In this document: positions 1 to 6,003 of the stretch, piece after piece
Numbering within the stretch: position 1 is the stretch's first letter
Layout of the letters: the number at the start of each line of letters is the position of its first letter
NCBI GenBank assembly: GCA_905235345.1
Contig: CAJOLO010000253.1
Location: 1 to 8,008, forward strand
Length of the DNA stretch: 8,008 bases
Direction of reading: 5' to 3'
Origin: an uncultured Lachnospiraceae bacterium
GTDB taxonomy: Bacteria > Bacillota > Clostridia > Lachnospirales > Lachnospiraceae
Translations under genes and position numbers: made by a program
The notes under the pieces: generated by a model
The model's input: the letters and a program-made list of their open reading frames with translations, nothing else
What the model was told of the DNA's origin: nothing
The model's database searches: none

Positions 1-2
1 AA

Positions 3-32
3 GGAGCATTACAAAAGGAGAGTGTAATATGA
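3..32 (+). CDS. Possible 3' end of upstream gene (partial)
   Basis: A frame entering from the left edge ends at TGA 30-32 and reads GALQKESVI before the stop. That stop overlaps the ATG of the next gene as ATGA, a common arrangement for translationally coupled genes. In Firmicutes the gene before a Nif3/YqfO homologue is often trmK (tRNA adenine-22 methyltransferase), whose C-terminus is a helical segment; this short tail is compatible but far too short to identify. A competing frame ends at TAA 25-27 (KEHYKRRV). Which frame is real cannot be decided from the window. Confidence 0.3.
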   Translation, partial: GALQKESVI

Positions 33-820
33 AATGCGGTGAAGTAATAGAATATCTTGAGCAGCTTTCTCCGAAAAAATATGCAAGCAACTGGGATAAT
101 GTAGGTCTTTTGGTTGGCAGAAGGGATAAAGAGATCAAGAAGCTTATGGTATCTCTCGATGCATCAGTAAAGGTCGTAAGACTTGCCGTGGAGAATAATG
201 TTGATATGCTTGTCACTCATCATCCGATTATATTCTCATCCATTAAGAAGGTTAATGAGGATGATTTTGTATCCGAGAAAGTGCTGACTCTGGCGGAACA
301 CGGTATCTCTTATTATGCTATGCATACTAATTTTGATACGGTTGGAGGAATGGGTGAGCTGGCAGCGGGACCGGAATATCTCAATCTTACGGATACAGAA
401 CCTCTTGTATTTGAATCTGATGATATTGAAGGGATGGGACGCGGCGGAAGACTTCCCAAACCGATGACAGCTAAAGAAGTTTCGGAGTATGTTAAGGAAA
501 GATTCGGACTTTCATTTGTTATGCTTTATCAGGATGAATCAATTGCTGATAAGGTGTTTGACAGGATAGCGGTACTTCCGGGTTCAGGTAAAAGTGAGCT
601 TGATACGGTACGAAGACTTGGATATGAACTTTATCTGACGGGGGATTACGGACATCATCCGGGACTTGATGCCATTGATATGGGATTGACTGTTATTGAT
701 GCCACGCATTACGGGCTTGAGCATATATTTACACCGTATATTACGGGATATCTTAAGGAACAATGCAGTGACGTAGAGATTCTGCCTATTGATACGGGAT
801 GTCCGGTTGCAGTTGTGTGA
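29..820 (+). CDS. Nif3-like dinuclear metal center protein (YqfO/NIF3 family)
   Basis: This is a member of the Nif3/DUF34 family (cytosolic proteins with a two-metal site, often annotated 'GTP cyclohydrolase I type 2' although the reaction is not settled). Visible landmarks are WDNVGLLVG at residues 22-30, THHP at 63-66 (His64 and His65), HTNFD at 99-103 (Asp103), TGDYGHH at 204-210 and THYGLEH at 226-232 (His227, Glu231). These are the usual metal ligands, so the site looks intact. At 263 aa it is the short form and lacks the roughly 100-residue PII-like insert seen in B. subtilis YqfO. The start at 29 has AAAGGAG at 14-20 with 8-nt spacing. It lies 50 bp before the next gene, on the same strand, probably in one operon. 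The family call is firm; the biochemical role is unknown. Confidence 0.93.
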   Translation: MKCGEVIEYLEQLSPKKYASNWDNVGLLVGRRDKEIKKLMVSLDASVKVVRLAVENNVDMLVTHHPIIFSSIKKVNEDDFVSEKVLTLAEHGISYYAMHTNFDTVGGMGELAAGPEYLNLTDTEPLVFESDDIEGMGRGGRLPKPMTAKEVSEYVKERFGLSFVMLYQDESIADKVFDRIAVLPGSGKSELDTVRRLGYELYLTGDYGHHPGLDAIDMGLTVIDATHYGLEHIFTPYITGYLKEQCSDVEILPIDTGCPVAVV

Positions 821-841
821 CAAATTAAGTTGCTATATAAG
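813..841 (+). promoter_or_regulatory. Weak promoter candidate before the kinase gene
   Basis: TTGTGT (813-818) and TATAAG (836-841) are separated by 17 bp, with an overlapping TGC-TATATA alternative at 831-839. The -35 box overlaps the end of the Nif3-like gene. The match is weak, and the kinase may simply be co-transcribed from upstream. Confidence 0.25.
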
Positions 842-870
842 CGAGTCTTGAATATTAAAGGAGAGCAGGT

Positions 871-2529
871 ATGGTAAAGATAACGATAGAAGATAATGTT
901 TATGAGGTTGAACAGGGAACAACACTGGAAGAGATAGCCGGATTATATGGTACTTCACCGGATAAAGGTGAAATTGTGTTGGCATACAGGAACGGGCATC
1001 TTTGTGAACTGTTTAAGAAGGTGGAAGAGGATTCGGTAATCAGTTTCCTGACCACGGCTACTAAGATTGGTAATTCAACATATAAGAGAAGCATGACTTT
1101 ACTTATGATGAAGGCTTTTCGTGATGTGGCTAAAAGAAGCGGTACATCGGGAAAGATAAGGGTACTGTTCTCTATTAGCAAAGGATTATATTGTGAATAT
1201 GTGAATAAGAATGTTAAGGTGACTGATGAACTGTTAAAACAGGTTGAAGAACGTATGCGTGAGATGGTCGATGAGAATATTCCTATTGAGAAGAAGACAT
1301 ATCCGACGTATGATCTTATTAAACGTTTCGAGCGGCAGGGCAGAAATGATAAAGCAGAGCTTTTCAAGTATCGCAGGGCTTCCAACACCAATGCATATAT
1401 ATTGGATGGCTTTGAGGATTATTATTATGGATTTATGGTTCCATCAACCGGCTATCTGAAATATTTTTCACTGTATCAATATGATGATGGCTTTGTTTTG
1501 CAATTGCCGGATCGTAATGATCCTGAGAGTGTGCCTGAGTTCAAGCCTCAGCATAAGCTTTTCTCAGTGCTTAAGCAGTCAGATGACTGGGGAGTAATGC
1601 TTGGCATGGATACTGTTGGCGGATTAAATGATGCCATTGCTTCAGGCCAGATTGCGGATATGATGTTAGTTCAGGAAGCACTGCAGGAGAAGAATATAGC
1701 TAAGATTGCGGAGCAGATTAAGAAAGAGGATAAGAAATTCGTTCTCATTGCAGGACCAAGTTCATCAGGAAAGACATCATTTTCTCACAGACTGAGTATT
1801 CAGCTTAAAGCCATGGGGCTTAATCCTCATCCTATAGCATTGGATAATTATTTTGTTGAGAGACAATATACACCGAGAGATGAGGACGGCAATTATAATT
1901 TTGAGTGTCTGGAAGCGGTTGATGTCAAACAGTTTAATGAGGATATGGTAAGGCTTTTGAATGGCGAGACCGTGCCGATGCCGACAAATTTTATTGAAGG
2001 TAAGCGTGAATATAAGGGTAATGTAATAGAGTTAAAGAAGAATGATGTTCTTGTTATTGAAGGAATACATGGTCTTAATCCGAAGATGACTGAATTGCTG
2101 CCTGATGAAAGCAAATTCAAGATATACATAAGTGCTCTTACGCAGTTGAATATTGATGAACATAATAGGATTTCAACAACTGACGGACGACTTATAAGAA
2201 GGATTGTGAGAGATGCAAGAACGAGAGGCCATAGTGCTGAAAAGACTATTGCCATGTGGGATTCGGTAAGACGCGGAGAGGAGCAGAACATATTCCCATA
2301 TCAGGAGGAGGCGGATGTGATGTTCAATTCTGCTTTGATATATGAGCTTTCTGTTATTAAACCTCATGTTGAACCGCTGCTTTTCGCTATTTCAAGAGAA
2401 AGTGAACAATATCAGGAGGCTAAGAGATTGTTGAAGTTCCTGGATTATTTTCTCGGAGTCAGCTCTGAGAATATTCCCAATAACAGTATTCTTCGGGAGT
2501 TTGTAGGTGGAAGTTGTTTTCCGGTTTGA
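871..2529 (+). CDS. TGS-domain nucleoside kinase (uridine kinase/phosphoribulokinase-like)
   Basis: This protein is likely to phosphorylate a nucleoside, probably uridine or cytidine, in pyrimidine salvage; the true substrate is not proven for this family. Residues 1 to about 65 form a TGS-like ubiquitin-fold domain. They are followed by a segment resembling the threonyl-tRNA synthetase second additional domain, but its His-x3-His site is not seen: the equivalent stretch reads SMTLLMMKA (74-82). The C-terminal half is a P-loop kinase of the uridine kinase type. It has Walker A GPSSSGKTS (295-303), the substrate-side motif ALDNYF, and VIEGIHGLNP at the Walker B region. The 552-aa length matches the TGS-kinase fusions common in Clostridia and is much longer than the roughly 210-aa Udk. 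The ATG at 871 has AAAGGAG at 857-863, spacing 7. No convincing terminator follows. Confidence 0.9.
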   Translation: MVKITIEDNVYEVEQGTTLEEIAGLYGTSPDKGEIVLAYRNGHLCELFKKVEEDSVISFLTTATKIGNSTYKRSMTLLMMKAFRDVAKRSGTSGKIRVLFSISKGLYCEYVNKNVKVTDELLKQVEERMREMVDENIPIEKKTYPTYDLIKRFERQGRNDKAELFKYRRASNTNAYILDGFEDYYYGFMVPSTGYLKYFSLYQYDDGFVLQLPDRNDPESVPEFKPQHKLFSVLKQSDDWGVMLGMDTVGGLNDAIASGQIADMMLVQEALQEKNIAKIAEQIKKEDKKFVLIAGPSSSGKTSFSHRLSIQLKAMGLNPHPIALDNYFVERQYTPRDEDGNYNFECLEAVDVKQFNEDMVRLLNGETVPMPTNFIEGKREYKGNVIELKKNDVLVIEGIHGLNPKMTELLPDESKFKIYISALTQLNIDEHNRISTTDGRLIRRIVRDARTRGHSAEKTIAMWDSVRRGEEQNIFPYQEEADVMFNSALIYELSVIKPHVEPLLFAISRESEQYQEAKRLLKFLDYFLGVSSENIPNNSILREFVGGSCFPV

Positions 2530-2668
2530 TGTTATGTAAACAAGTATTTCTTTGTTATATTATATTTTTATGGAAAACATGTTTCGGACAGTGAATATTA
2601 TTGCTTTGAAATTATGCACAGGCGGAGGACGAGACTTGAAAATTGTTAAATGATAATGATTTTCACGG

Positions 2669-2749
2669 AAAATTTTGTGCAAAATAGTGACAAAGAAAAT
2701 TGTATATGCTATAATGAAGATGGATTAATAATTTTTATGCACAAATTTT
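2669..2749. repeat. Imperfect inverted repeat bracketing a promoter
   Basis: AAAATTTTGTGCA (2669-2681) is mirrored by TGCACAAATTTT (2738-2749), with one A missing in the second arm. The left arm sits just upstream of the -35 box and the right arm about 20 bp past the start site. A further TGCACA lies at 2615-2620. The three TGCACA/TGTGCA cores are 61 and 62 bp apart, close to six helical turns. This may be an operator set for a looping repressor, or chance in A/T-rich DNA. Confidence 0.4.
2687..2715 (+). promoter_or_regulatory. Sigma-A promoter for the unknown 239-aa gene
   Basis: GTGACA (2687-2692) and TATAAT (2710-2715) are 17 bp apart, with an extended TG at 2707-2708. Transcription should start near 2722, giving a leader of about 160 nt before the ATG at 2884. 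It is the best promoter in this spacer. Confidence 0.75.
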
Positions 2750-2787
2750 ATATACTTTTTTGTGATTGTCGGACAAAGTTAAGGATG

Positions 2788-2859
2788 TGTCTGCTTTATA
2801 ACTATGAAGCAGACATGATATTCTTGTACAGTATGGCTGTATGGCGGGTTGTAATACAA
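2788..2859 (+). promoter_or_regulatory. Structured 5' leader (hairpins) before the unknown gene
   Basis: There are three elements in order. The first is a 9-bp perfect stem TGTCTGCTT/AAGCAGACA (2788-2796 with 2807-2815, 10-nt loop), extendable by G-U pairs. The second is a 5-bp hairpin TACAG-TATGG-CTGTA (2827-2841). The third is the small palindrome TTGTAATACAA (2849-2859) about 10 nt before the ribosome site. No T-run follows the first stem, so it is not a standard terminator. I do not recognise a known riboswitch class. Confidence 0.45.
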
Positions 2860-2883
2860 TAATATAATTAAGGAGGGCTGGAT

Positions 2884-3603
2884 ATGGGTACATCAGGAAA
2901 GAAGATTGATTTACCGCAGATGAAATCGTATTTTGAAGAACAGATACCGCGTATCAGATTGATTAGTGATATGACGTTGACAGAAGCTGATTTCAAAAGC
3001 CTGGGTGTTAAGCTCAAATCAGCCTTCGCTTTTTCCGATAAGAAAGATGGTATAGAAGATATTATGATCTGCTACCTTGTGTATTGGGTGTATGCCTTGA
3101 TATATTGGGATGAGGAGAATGGAATACATGATGAGCTTACAGATTATTGTTCGGGGCTTCCGCAGTATCAGTTAAGACATCATTTTGAGATGCTTGTTGA
3201 TATTTTTGCGGATTATAATATTCAGAAGTTTGGTTATCAGAATGATAATATTGAGGAGCTGGCTTCAATATTGATAGCCAGACATGCCGGAATACCGGAC
3301 GATGAGAAATGTAAAGTATTTGATCTGATTGATGATTATCGTAATCAGAATGTTTCGGTGGATACGATGGTCGAAGATATTTATGCACACCTTCCGTATA
3401 AGAGCAAGTATATATTTTCATTGATGGACGAGCAATCGAGACAGGATGTGATATGGGAGATACGTACTATAATGGCGGAGGTCAGTTCTTGTGCGTATAC
3501 GAAGGAGGAGTTGATTGAGAAATATCCTGACATGTCAATCAGGCTGATCAGTTATTGTATTTACTGGCAGGAAAATAAATCAATAATAAACCGTGCTGAG
3601 TAA
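2884..3603 (+). CDS. Hypothetical protein, 239 aa
   Basis: I do not recognise this protein. The frame is well supported: AAGGAGG at 2870-2876 with 7-nt spacing to ATG 2884, its own promoter and leader, and a strong terminator 4 bp past the stop. It is acidic, predicted mostly helical, and has no signal peptide. The segment around residues 60-76 (YLVYWVYALIYW) is rich in Tyr, Trp and Ile, but the pattern looks like a buried amphipathic helix rather than a clear membrane span. A similar pattern recurs near the C-terminus (ISYCIYWQENKS), matching LIYWDEENG in the first segment, which hints at two related helical units. No catalytic motif or metal cluster is seen. It is convergent with rnpB. Codon use resembles that of the neighbours, so nothing points to recent transfer. 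Confidence 0.8.
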   Translation: MGTSGKKIDLPQMKSYFEEQIPRIRLISDMTLTEADFKSLGVKLKSAFAFSDKKDGIEDIMICYLVYWVYALIYWDEENGIHDELTDYCSGLPQYQLRHHFEMLVDIFADYNIQKFGYQNDNIEELASILIARHAGIPDDEKCKVFDLIDDYRNQNVSVDTMVEDIYAHLPYKSKYIFSLMDEQSRQDVIWEIRTIMAEVSSCAYTKEELIEKYPDMSIRLISYCIYWQENKSIINRAE

Positions 3604-3606
3604 TGG

Positions 3607-3665
3607 CAAGATAAAGAAAAAGGAAGCTTATGACAGTTGTCAAAGCTTCCTTTTTCTTTATCTTG
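3607..3665. terminator. Bidirectional intrinsic terminator between converging genes
   Basis: A perfect 23-bp inverted repeat pairs 3607-3629 with 3643-3665, around the inner TGACA-GT-TGTCA loop (one bulged A). The core GGAAGCTT/AAGCTTCC is followed by TTTTTCTTTATCTTG when read on either strand. The same structure can therefore end the unknown gene on the plus strand and rnpB on the minus strand. Confidence 0.92.
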
Positions 3666-3680
3666 ATTTAGTATTTCTGT

Positions 3681-4025
3681 TATATGTGACCTGGTCGATA
3701 AGCCGGGTTATGTCGTTGAATGATCATCTGTCTAGACCTGCTGTTACCAACAGGTTCAAGCGACCTACCCGAGAACGTGACGGGCAGCCACATAGTTCTC
3801 TGTTCGGTCTTGCTTCGAGTGGGGTTTACGTTACCCGGAACAGCGGTGAGCTCTTACCTCGCCTTTCCACCCTTACCAGACGAGCTGGCGGTATATTTCT
3901 GTTGCACTAGCCTGGGAGTCGCCTCCACCGGACGTTATCCGGCACCCTGCCCTATGAAGCCCGGACTTTCCTCACCTGCAGCGTTTCCGCTTTGCAGCCG
4001 CGATCATTTGGCCAGGTCACATATA
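3681..4025 (-). ncRNA. rnpB: RNase P RNA (type A)
   Basis: This is the catalytic RNA of ribonuclease P, which removes 5' leaders from tRNA precursors. On the minus strand it contains the conserved GAGGAAAGTCCGGGCT near the 5' end, GGTAAGAGCTCACCGC in the middle, and CCCGGCTTATCG near the 3' end. The ends pair as helix P1: 3681-3694 is perfectly complementary to 4012-4025 (14 bp, including GTGACCTGG/CCAGGTCAC). The length of about 345 nt and motif order fit the ancestral type A form rather than the Bacillus type B form. One deviation stands out: the 3' conserved block reads GACATAACCCGG where ACAGAA is the usual textbook sequence. It has its own promoter and a terminator 15 bp downstream. Open frames drawn across it are artefacts. 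Confidence 0.97.
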
Positions 4026-4028
4026 TGG

Positions 4029-4056
4029 ATTATATCATAATAATAATAAAGTTCAA
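4029..4056 (-). promoter_or_regulatory. rnpB promoter
   Basis: Read on the minus strand, TTGAAC (4056-4051) and TATAAT (4034-4029) are 16 bp apart, with a TGA extension before the -10. The predicted start near 4023-4024 coincides with the 5' strand of helix P1. The spacer is a small ATT-type triplet run. Confidence 0.85.
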
Positions 4057-4064
4057 ATATTTTA

Positions 4065-4093
4065 TTTTTATTTTTTTATGGACATGATATAAT
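4065..4093 (+). promoter_or_regulatory. Extended -10 promoter for the AP2-domain gene
   Basis: TGA-TATAAT (4085-4093) is a perfect extended -10. The region 17 bp upstream is only a T-run (TTTTTA, 4065-4070), so the -35 is poor. Start would be near 4100, leaving a 100-nt leader. It lies back to back with the rnpB promoter, sharing the T-rich tract at about 4057-4077. Confidence 0.65.
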
Positions 4094-4104
4094 GAGCAAA
4101 GAGA

Positions 4105-4179
4105 CGGTCGTGCTTGCACGAACCGGCATTTTGCGAAAACCAATTAAACTTGAGAAAAATGTAAATCGGAGTTTCGCAA
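4105..4179 (+). promoter_or_regulatory. Leader hairpins before the AP2-domain gene
   Basis: CGGTCGTG-CTTG-CACGAACCG (4105-4125) forms an 8-bp stem with one bulged A and a CUUG tetraloop. Then TTGCGAAAAC (4131-4140) can pair with GTTTCGCAA (4171-4179) across a 30-nt loop, ending 9 nt before the AGGAGG. The nested stems suggest leader control of translation or RNA stability. No known riboswitch class is recognised. Confidence 0.4.
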
Positions 4180-4199
4180 TTACTTATTAGGAGGAAGGA

Positions 4200-4991
4200 A
4201 TGAAAGGATATCCGGGAGTCTCAACCGCAAAGAAACAAAATGGCGAGTTATATTACAGAAGTTCAATGACAATTAAAGGGAAACATATTAGTCTTGGAAG
4301 TTACGATACAAAAATGGCTGCAGGTAGGGCATACGAAGAAGCCGGAGAGATTATCAAGGACAGGAAATATGAATTAGAGGATTATGACGGCTCTTTTTCG
4401 CTCAGTTTTGAAAAATTTGTTATATTGCTCAATTACCGCAATACCGGTATTATGTTTAAGACGCCTATATATCTACAGACGGGATTTTTCTATTATTACT
4501 TTACACCGGATAAATGGCTGATCTTTGACAGAGAAGATATGTTCTTTTATGCGGAGCATAAGATCCAGGTAAGGGGAGGCTATTATTTTATATGTGATTA
4601 TGGGAGCCAGTATAATATATTGTCACGATATGGCATTAAGAATTATGCAAAGAAGGGTATTGACTATATATTTGCTAACCATAATGAAGACGATTACAGG
4701 TATGAAAATATTAAGATAATCAATGAATATGCAGGTGTGACCGAAGTACAGGATGGGGTAAAGAAACAGTATGAATGCGTGATACATATCAGGGGTAATT
4801 ATCTTGTCGGCAGGTATGATGATGCGATTACAGCTGCAATTGCTTATAATAAGGCTGTCGATATACTTGCAGCTAAAGGGATTCATAAAAGATATACGAA
4901 GAACTATATAAAGGCATTATCTCCGGAAAATTATAGGAGTATATATGATAATGTGGCTGTCTCAGGTAAAATCTCTGAATATACCACTTGA
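4200..4991 (+). CDS. AP2-domain protein with degenerate HNH-like core
   Basis: This is a probable DNA-binding protein of 263 aa. Residues 3-54 form an AP2/ERF-like domain (GYPGVS at the start, LGSYDT at 32-37, then an AA-x-AYEEA helix). Residues 178-226 form a second one (AGVTEV, VGRYDD, AAIAYNKA). Between them, residues 125-176 align by eye with the HNH core of AP2-type homing endonucleases: LSRYGI where LHRLI is usual, IDYI (154-157) where VDHI is usual, and YRYENIKIIN (166-175) matching the DNRxxNLRIVN tail. Both expected histidines are replaced (Ser142, Tyr156), so nuclease activity is doubtful. The tail contains KNYIKALSPENY (235-246), a pattern I associate with clostridial AP2 proteins. 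The ATG at 4200 has AGGAGG at 4189-4194, spacing 5. It may be a domesticated regulator or a decaying selfish gene; the frame is intact. Confidence 0.8.
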   Translation: MKGYPGVSTAKKQNGELYYRSSMTIKGKHISLGSYDTKMAAGRAYEEAGEIIKDRKYELEDYDGSFSLSFEKFVILLNYRNTGIMFKTPIYLQTGFFYYYFTPDKWLIFDREDMFFYAEHKIQVRGGYYFICDYGSQYNILSRYGIKNYAKKGIDYIFANHNEDDYRYENIKIINEYAGVTEVQDGVKKQYECVIHIRGNYLVGRYDDAITAAIAYNKAVDILAAKGIHKRYTKNYIKALSPENYRSIYDNVAVSGKISEYTT

Positions 4992-5016
4992 CCTTTGTAT
5001 ATAAAACACATATAAT
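4988..5016 (+). promoter_or_regulatory. Strong sigma-A promoter for the 3D-domain gene pair
   Basis: TTGACC (4988-4993) and TATAAT (5011-5016) are exactly 17 bp apart, close to consensus. The TGA stop of the AP2-domain gene (4989-4991) lies inside the -35 hexamer. Transcription should start near 5023, which rules out the ATG at 5032 as a useful start because it would have no ribosome site. Confidence 0.85.
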
Positions 5017-5073
5017 CCTAATGTATGTCGGATGATTTTTAAGCTTATTTTATCTGTTGAGAGGCAAAAGATT

Positions 5074-5298
5074 ATGAAAGATAAGATAAATATTAAAACA
5101 ATTATAGGAATAATTGCACTTGTAGTTATTGCCGGAATAATCTTTTTCTTTGGGTTCAGGGTTATTGTCACAGCCGGAGAGGTTCCCGGAAAGCTTTCGA
5201 GTGTGTCCGTTGCAGCAACGAATCTTAACTATACGGAATGCACAATGGATAAGGTGAAAAAGGTAAGCTATGATGCAATGAAGTATGGTGATCGCTAA
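5074..5298 (+). CDS. Single-pass membrane peptide, N-terminal half of a split 3D protein?
   Basis: This is a 74-aa frame. I chose ATG 5074 (AGAGG at 5060-5064, spacing 9) over ATG 5032, which lacks a ribosome site. After a Lys-rich start (MKDKINIK), residues 9-30 form one clear hydrophobic helix (IIGIIALVVIAGIIFFF). The remaining 44 residues should lie outside the membrane, with no motif I recognise. It is followed, in the +1 frame and overlapping by 14 bp, by a 3D-domain protein that lacks any export signal. The simplest reading is that this supplies the signal anchor of an originally single protein; a genuine separate small membrane protein is the alternative. Confidence 0.6.
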   Translation: MKDKINIKTIIGIIALVVIAGIIFFFGFRVIVTAGEVPGKLSSVSVAATNLNYTECTMDKVKKVSYDAMKYGDR

Positions 5299-5932
5299 GA
5301 TGGATTATTGGGATAATTATTATGAAAACGAGCGTATGGAAGAGATCCGTACTGTCAATAATCTGACTGCTATGGCTGAGAGGACTGCTGACAGGATTGC
5401 TTATGAAGAATTAAAGGCACAGAAGGAAGAAGAGAAAAAGAAAGCAGATGAAGCAGTAAGGATTGCTGAAGAGCAAAAGAGAAAACAAGCTCAGGAAGCT
5501 ATGGTAAACGATATATTGCGTCAGTCACCGAGATATAATCAATACATATTAAGTTTGAATACCGGTGATACGGGTAGTGGAGATACAGCTTCAAGAGGCG
5601 GGAAAAAAGGAGAACCTGTATATGCATCGTCCCATGGTAAGAGTCTGGGAAAGTTTGTGATAACCGCATATTGTACCTGTAAGATATGCTGTGGAATATA
5701 TTCAGGACATAATCGTACAGCGAGCGGCACTGTGCCGACTACCAACCGGACTATAGCTGTTGATACGAATGTTATTCCTTTTGGAACGAAGGTCGTATTT
5801 AACGGGCAGGTATATGTTGCAGAGGATAAGGGTGGTGCAATTAACGGAAACAGAATAGATTTGTTTTTTTATACGCATAAAGAAGCCCTTAATTGGGGAA
5901 AGAAAACTATGGAAGTTTATTTAGCAGATTAG
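5285..5932 (+). CDS. 3D-domain protein (putative cell-wall lytic enzyme), lacking signal peptide
   Basis: The C-terminal region is a 3D domain, related to the MltA/YuiC catalytic fold that cleaves peptidoglycan glycan strands. Its landmarks are FVITAYC (124-130), TASGTVP (145-151), AVDTNVIPFGT (158-168), VAEDKGGAINGNRID (178-192) and the WG at 204-205. The three name-giving aspartates are Asp160, Asp181 and Asp192. Residues 16-78 are a charged Lys/Glu/Ala-rich coiled coil, then a Gly/Ser linker (about 93-110). Such enzymes are normally exported, yet no signal peptide or membrane helix is present. Neither ATG 5285 nor ATG 5300 has a Shine-Dalgarno. TAA-G-ATG at 5296-5302 would allow termination-reinitiation. 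An in-frame TGA at 5279-5281 limits upstream extension, so export depends on fusion with the preceding frame or on a frame error. Confidence 0.85.
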   Translation: MVIAKMDYWDNYYENERMEEIRTVNNLTAMAERTADRIAYEELKAQKEEEKKKADEAVRIAEEQKRKQAQEAMVNDILRQSPRYNQYILSLNTGDTGSGDTASRGGKKGEPVYASSHGKSLGKFVITAYCTCKICCGIYSGHNRTASGTVPTTNRTIAVDTNVIPFGTKVVFNGQVYVAEDKGGAINGNRIDLFFYTHKEALNWGKKTMEVYLAD

Positions 5933-6003
5933 AGCTTCAATAAAAGTATGATGCGTTTCACAATCACTTACTTGATAATAATTAAGAAGAGAGGAATAAA
6001 TAT

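Larger units (their letters stand above)
2530..2883 (+). other. 354-bp spacer: promoter, inverted repeat and structured leader
   Basis: I see no gene here. An ATG-started frame at 2650-2862 has no ribosome site and contains the promoter. Near the left edge there is only a weak 5-6 bp hairpin (AACAAG with CTTTGTT, 2539-2557) followed by an A/T-rich run, so termination after the kinase gene is doubtful. AAACATGTTT (2575-2584) is a perfect 10-bp palindrome of unknown meaning. The right part holds the promoter and leader described separately. The spacer is clearly richer in A and T than the flanking genes. Confidence 0.7.

Noticed and set aside
1244..1459. 71-aa frame inside the kinase gene
   Set aside because: It is a shadow frame of the well-supported TGS-kinase and has no ribosome site.
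2539..2570. Possible terminator after the kinase gene
   Set aside because: The stem is only 5-6 bp with a bulge and no G/C-rich core; not convincing.
2650..2862. 70-aa open frame in the spacer before the unknown gene
   Set aside because: It has no ribosome site, contains the promoter and leader stems of the next gene, and its composition is that of A/T-rich spacer.
3593..4040. Two overlapping open frames (105 and 106 aa) on the plus strand
   Set aside because: They run antisense through RNase P RNA, whose conserved blocks and P1 pairing fully explain the sequence.
5032..5073. Upstream ATG extending the small membrane frame by 14 residues
   Set aside because: It starts within about 10 nt of the predicted transcript start and has no Shine-Dalgarno; ATG 5074 has one.
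5933..6003. T-box or attenuator ahead of thrC
   Set aside because: The gap is only 71 nt, without a stable stem, T-box sequence or terminator.
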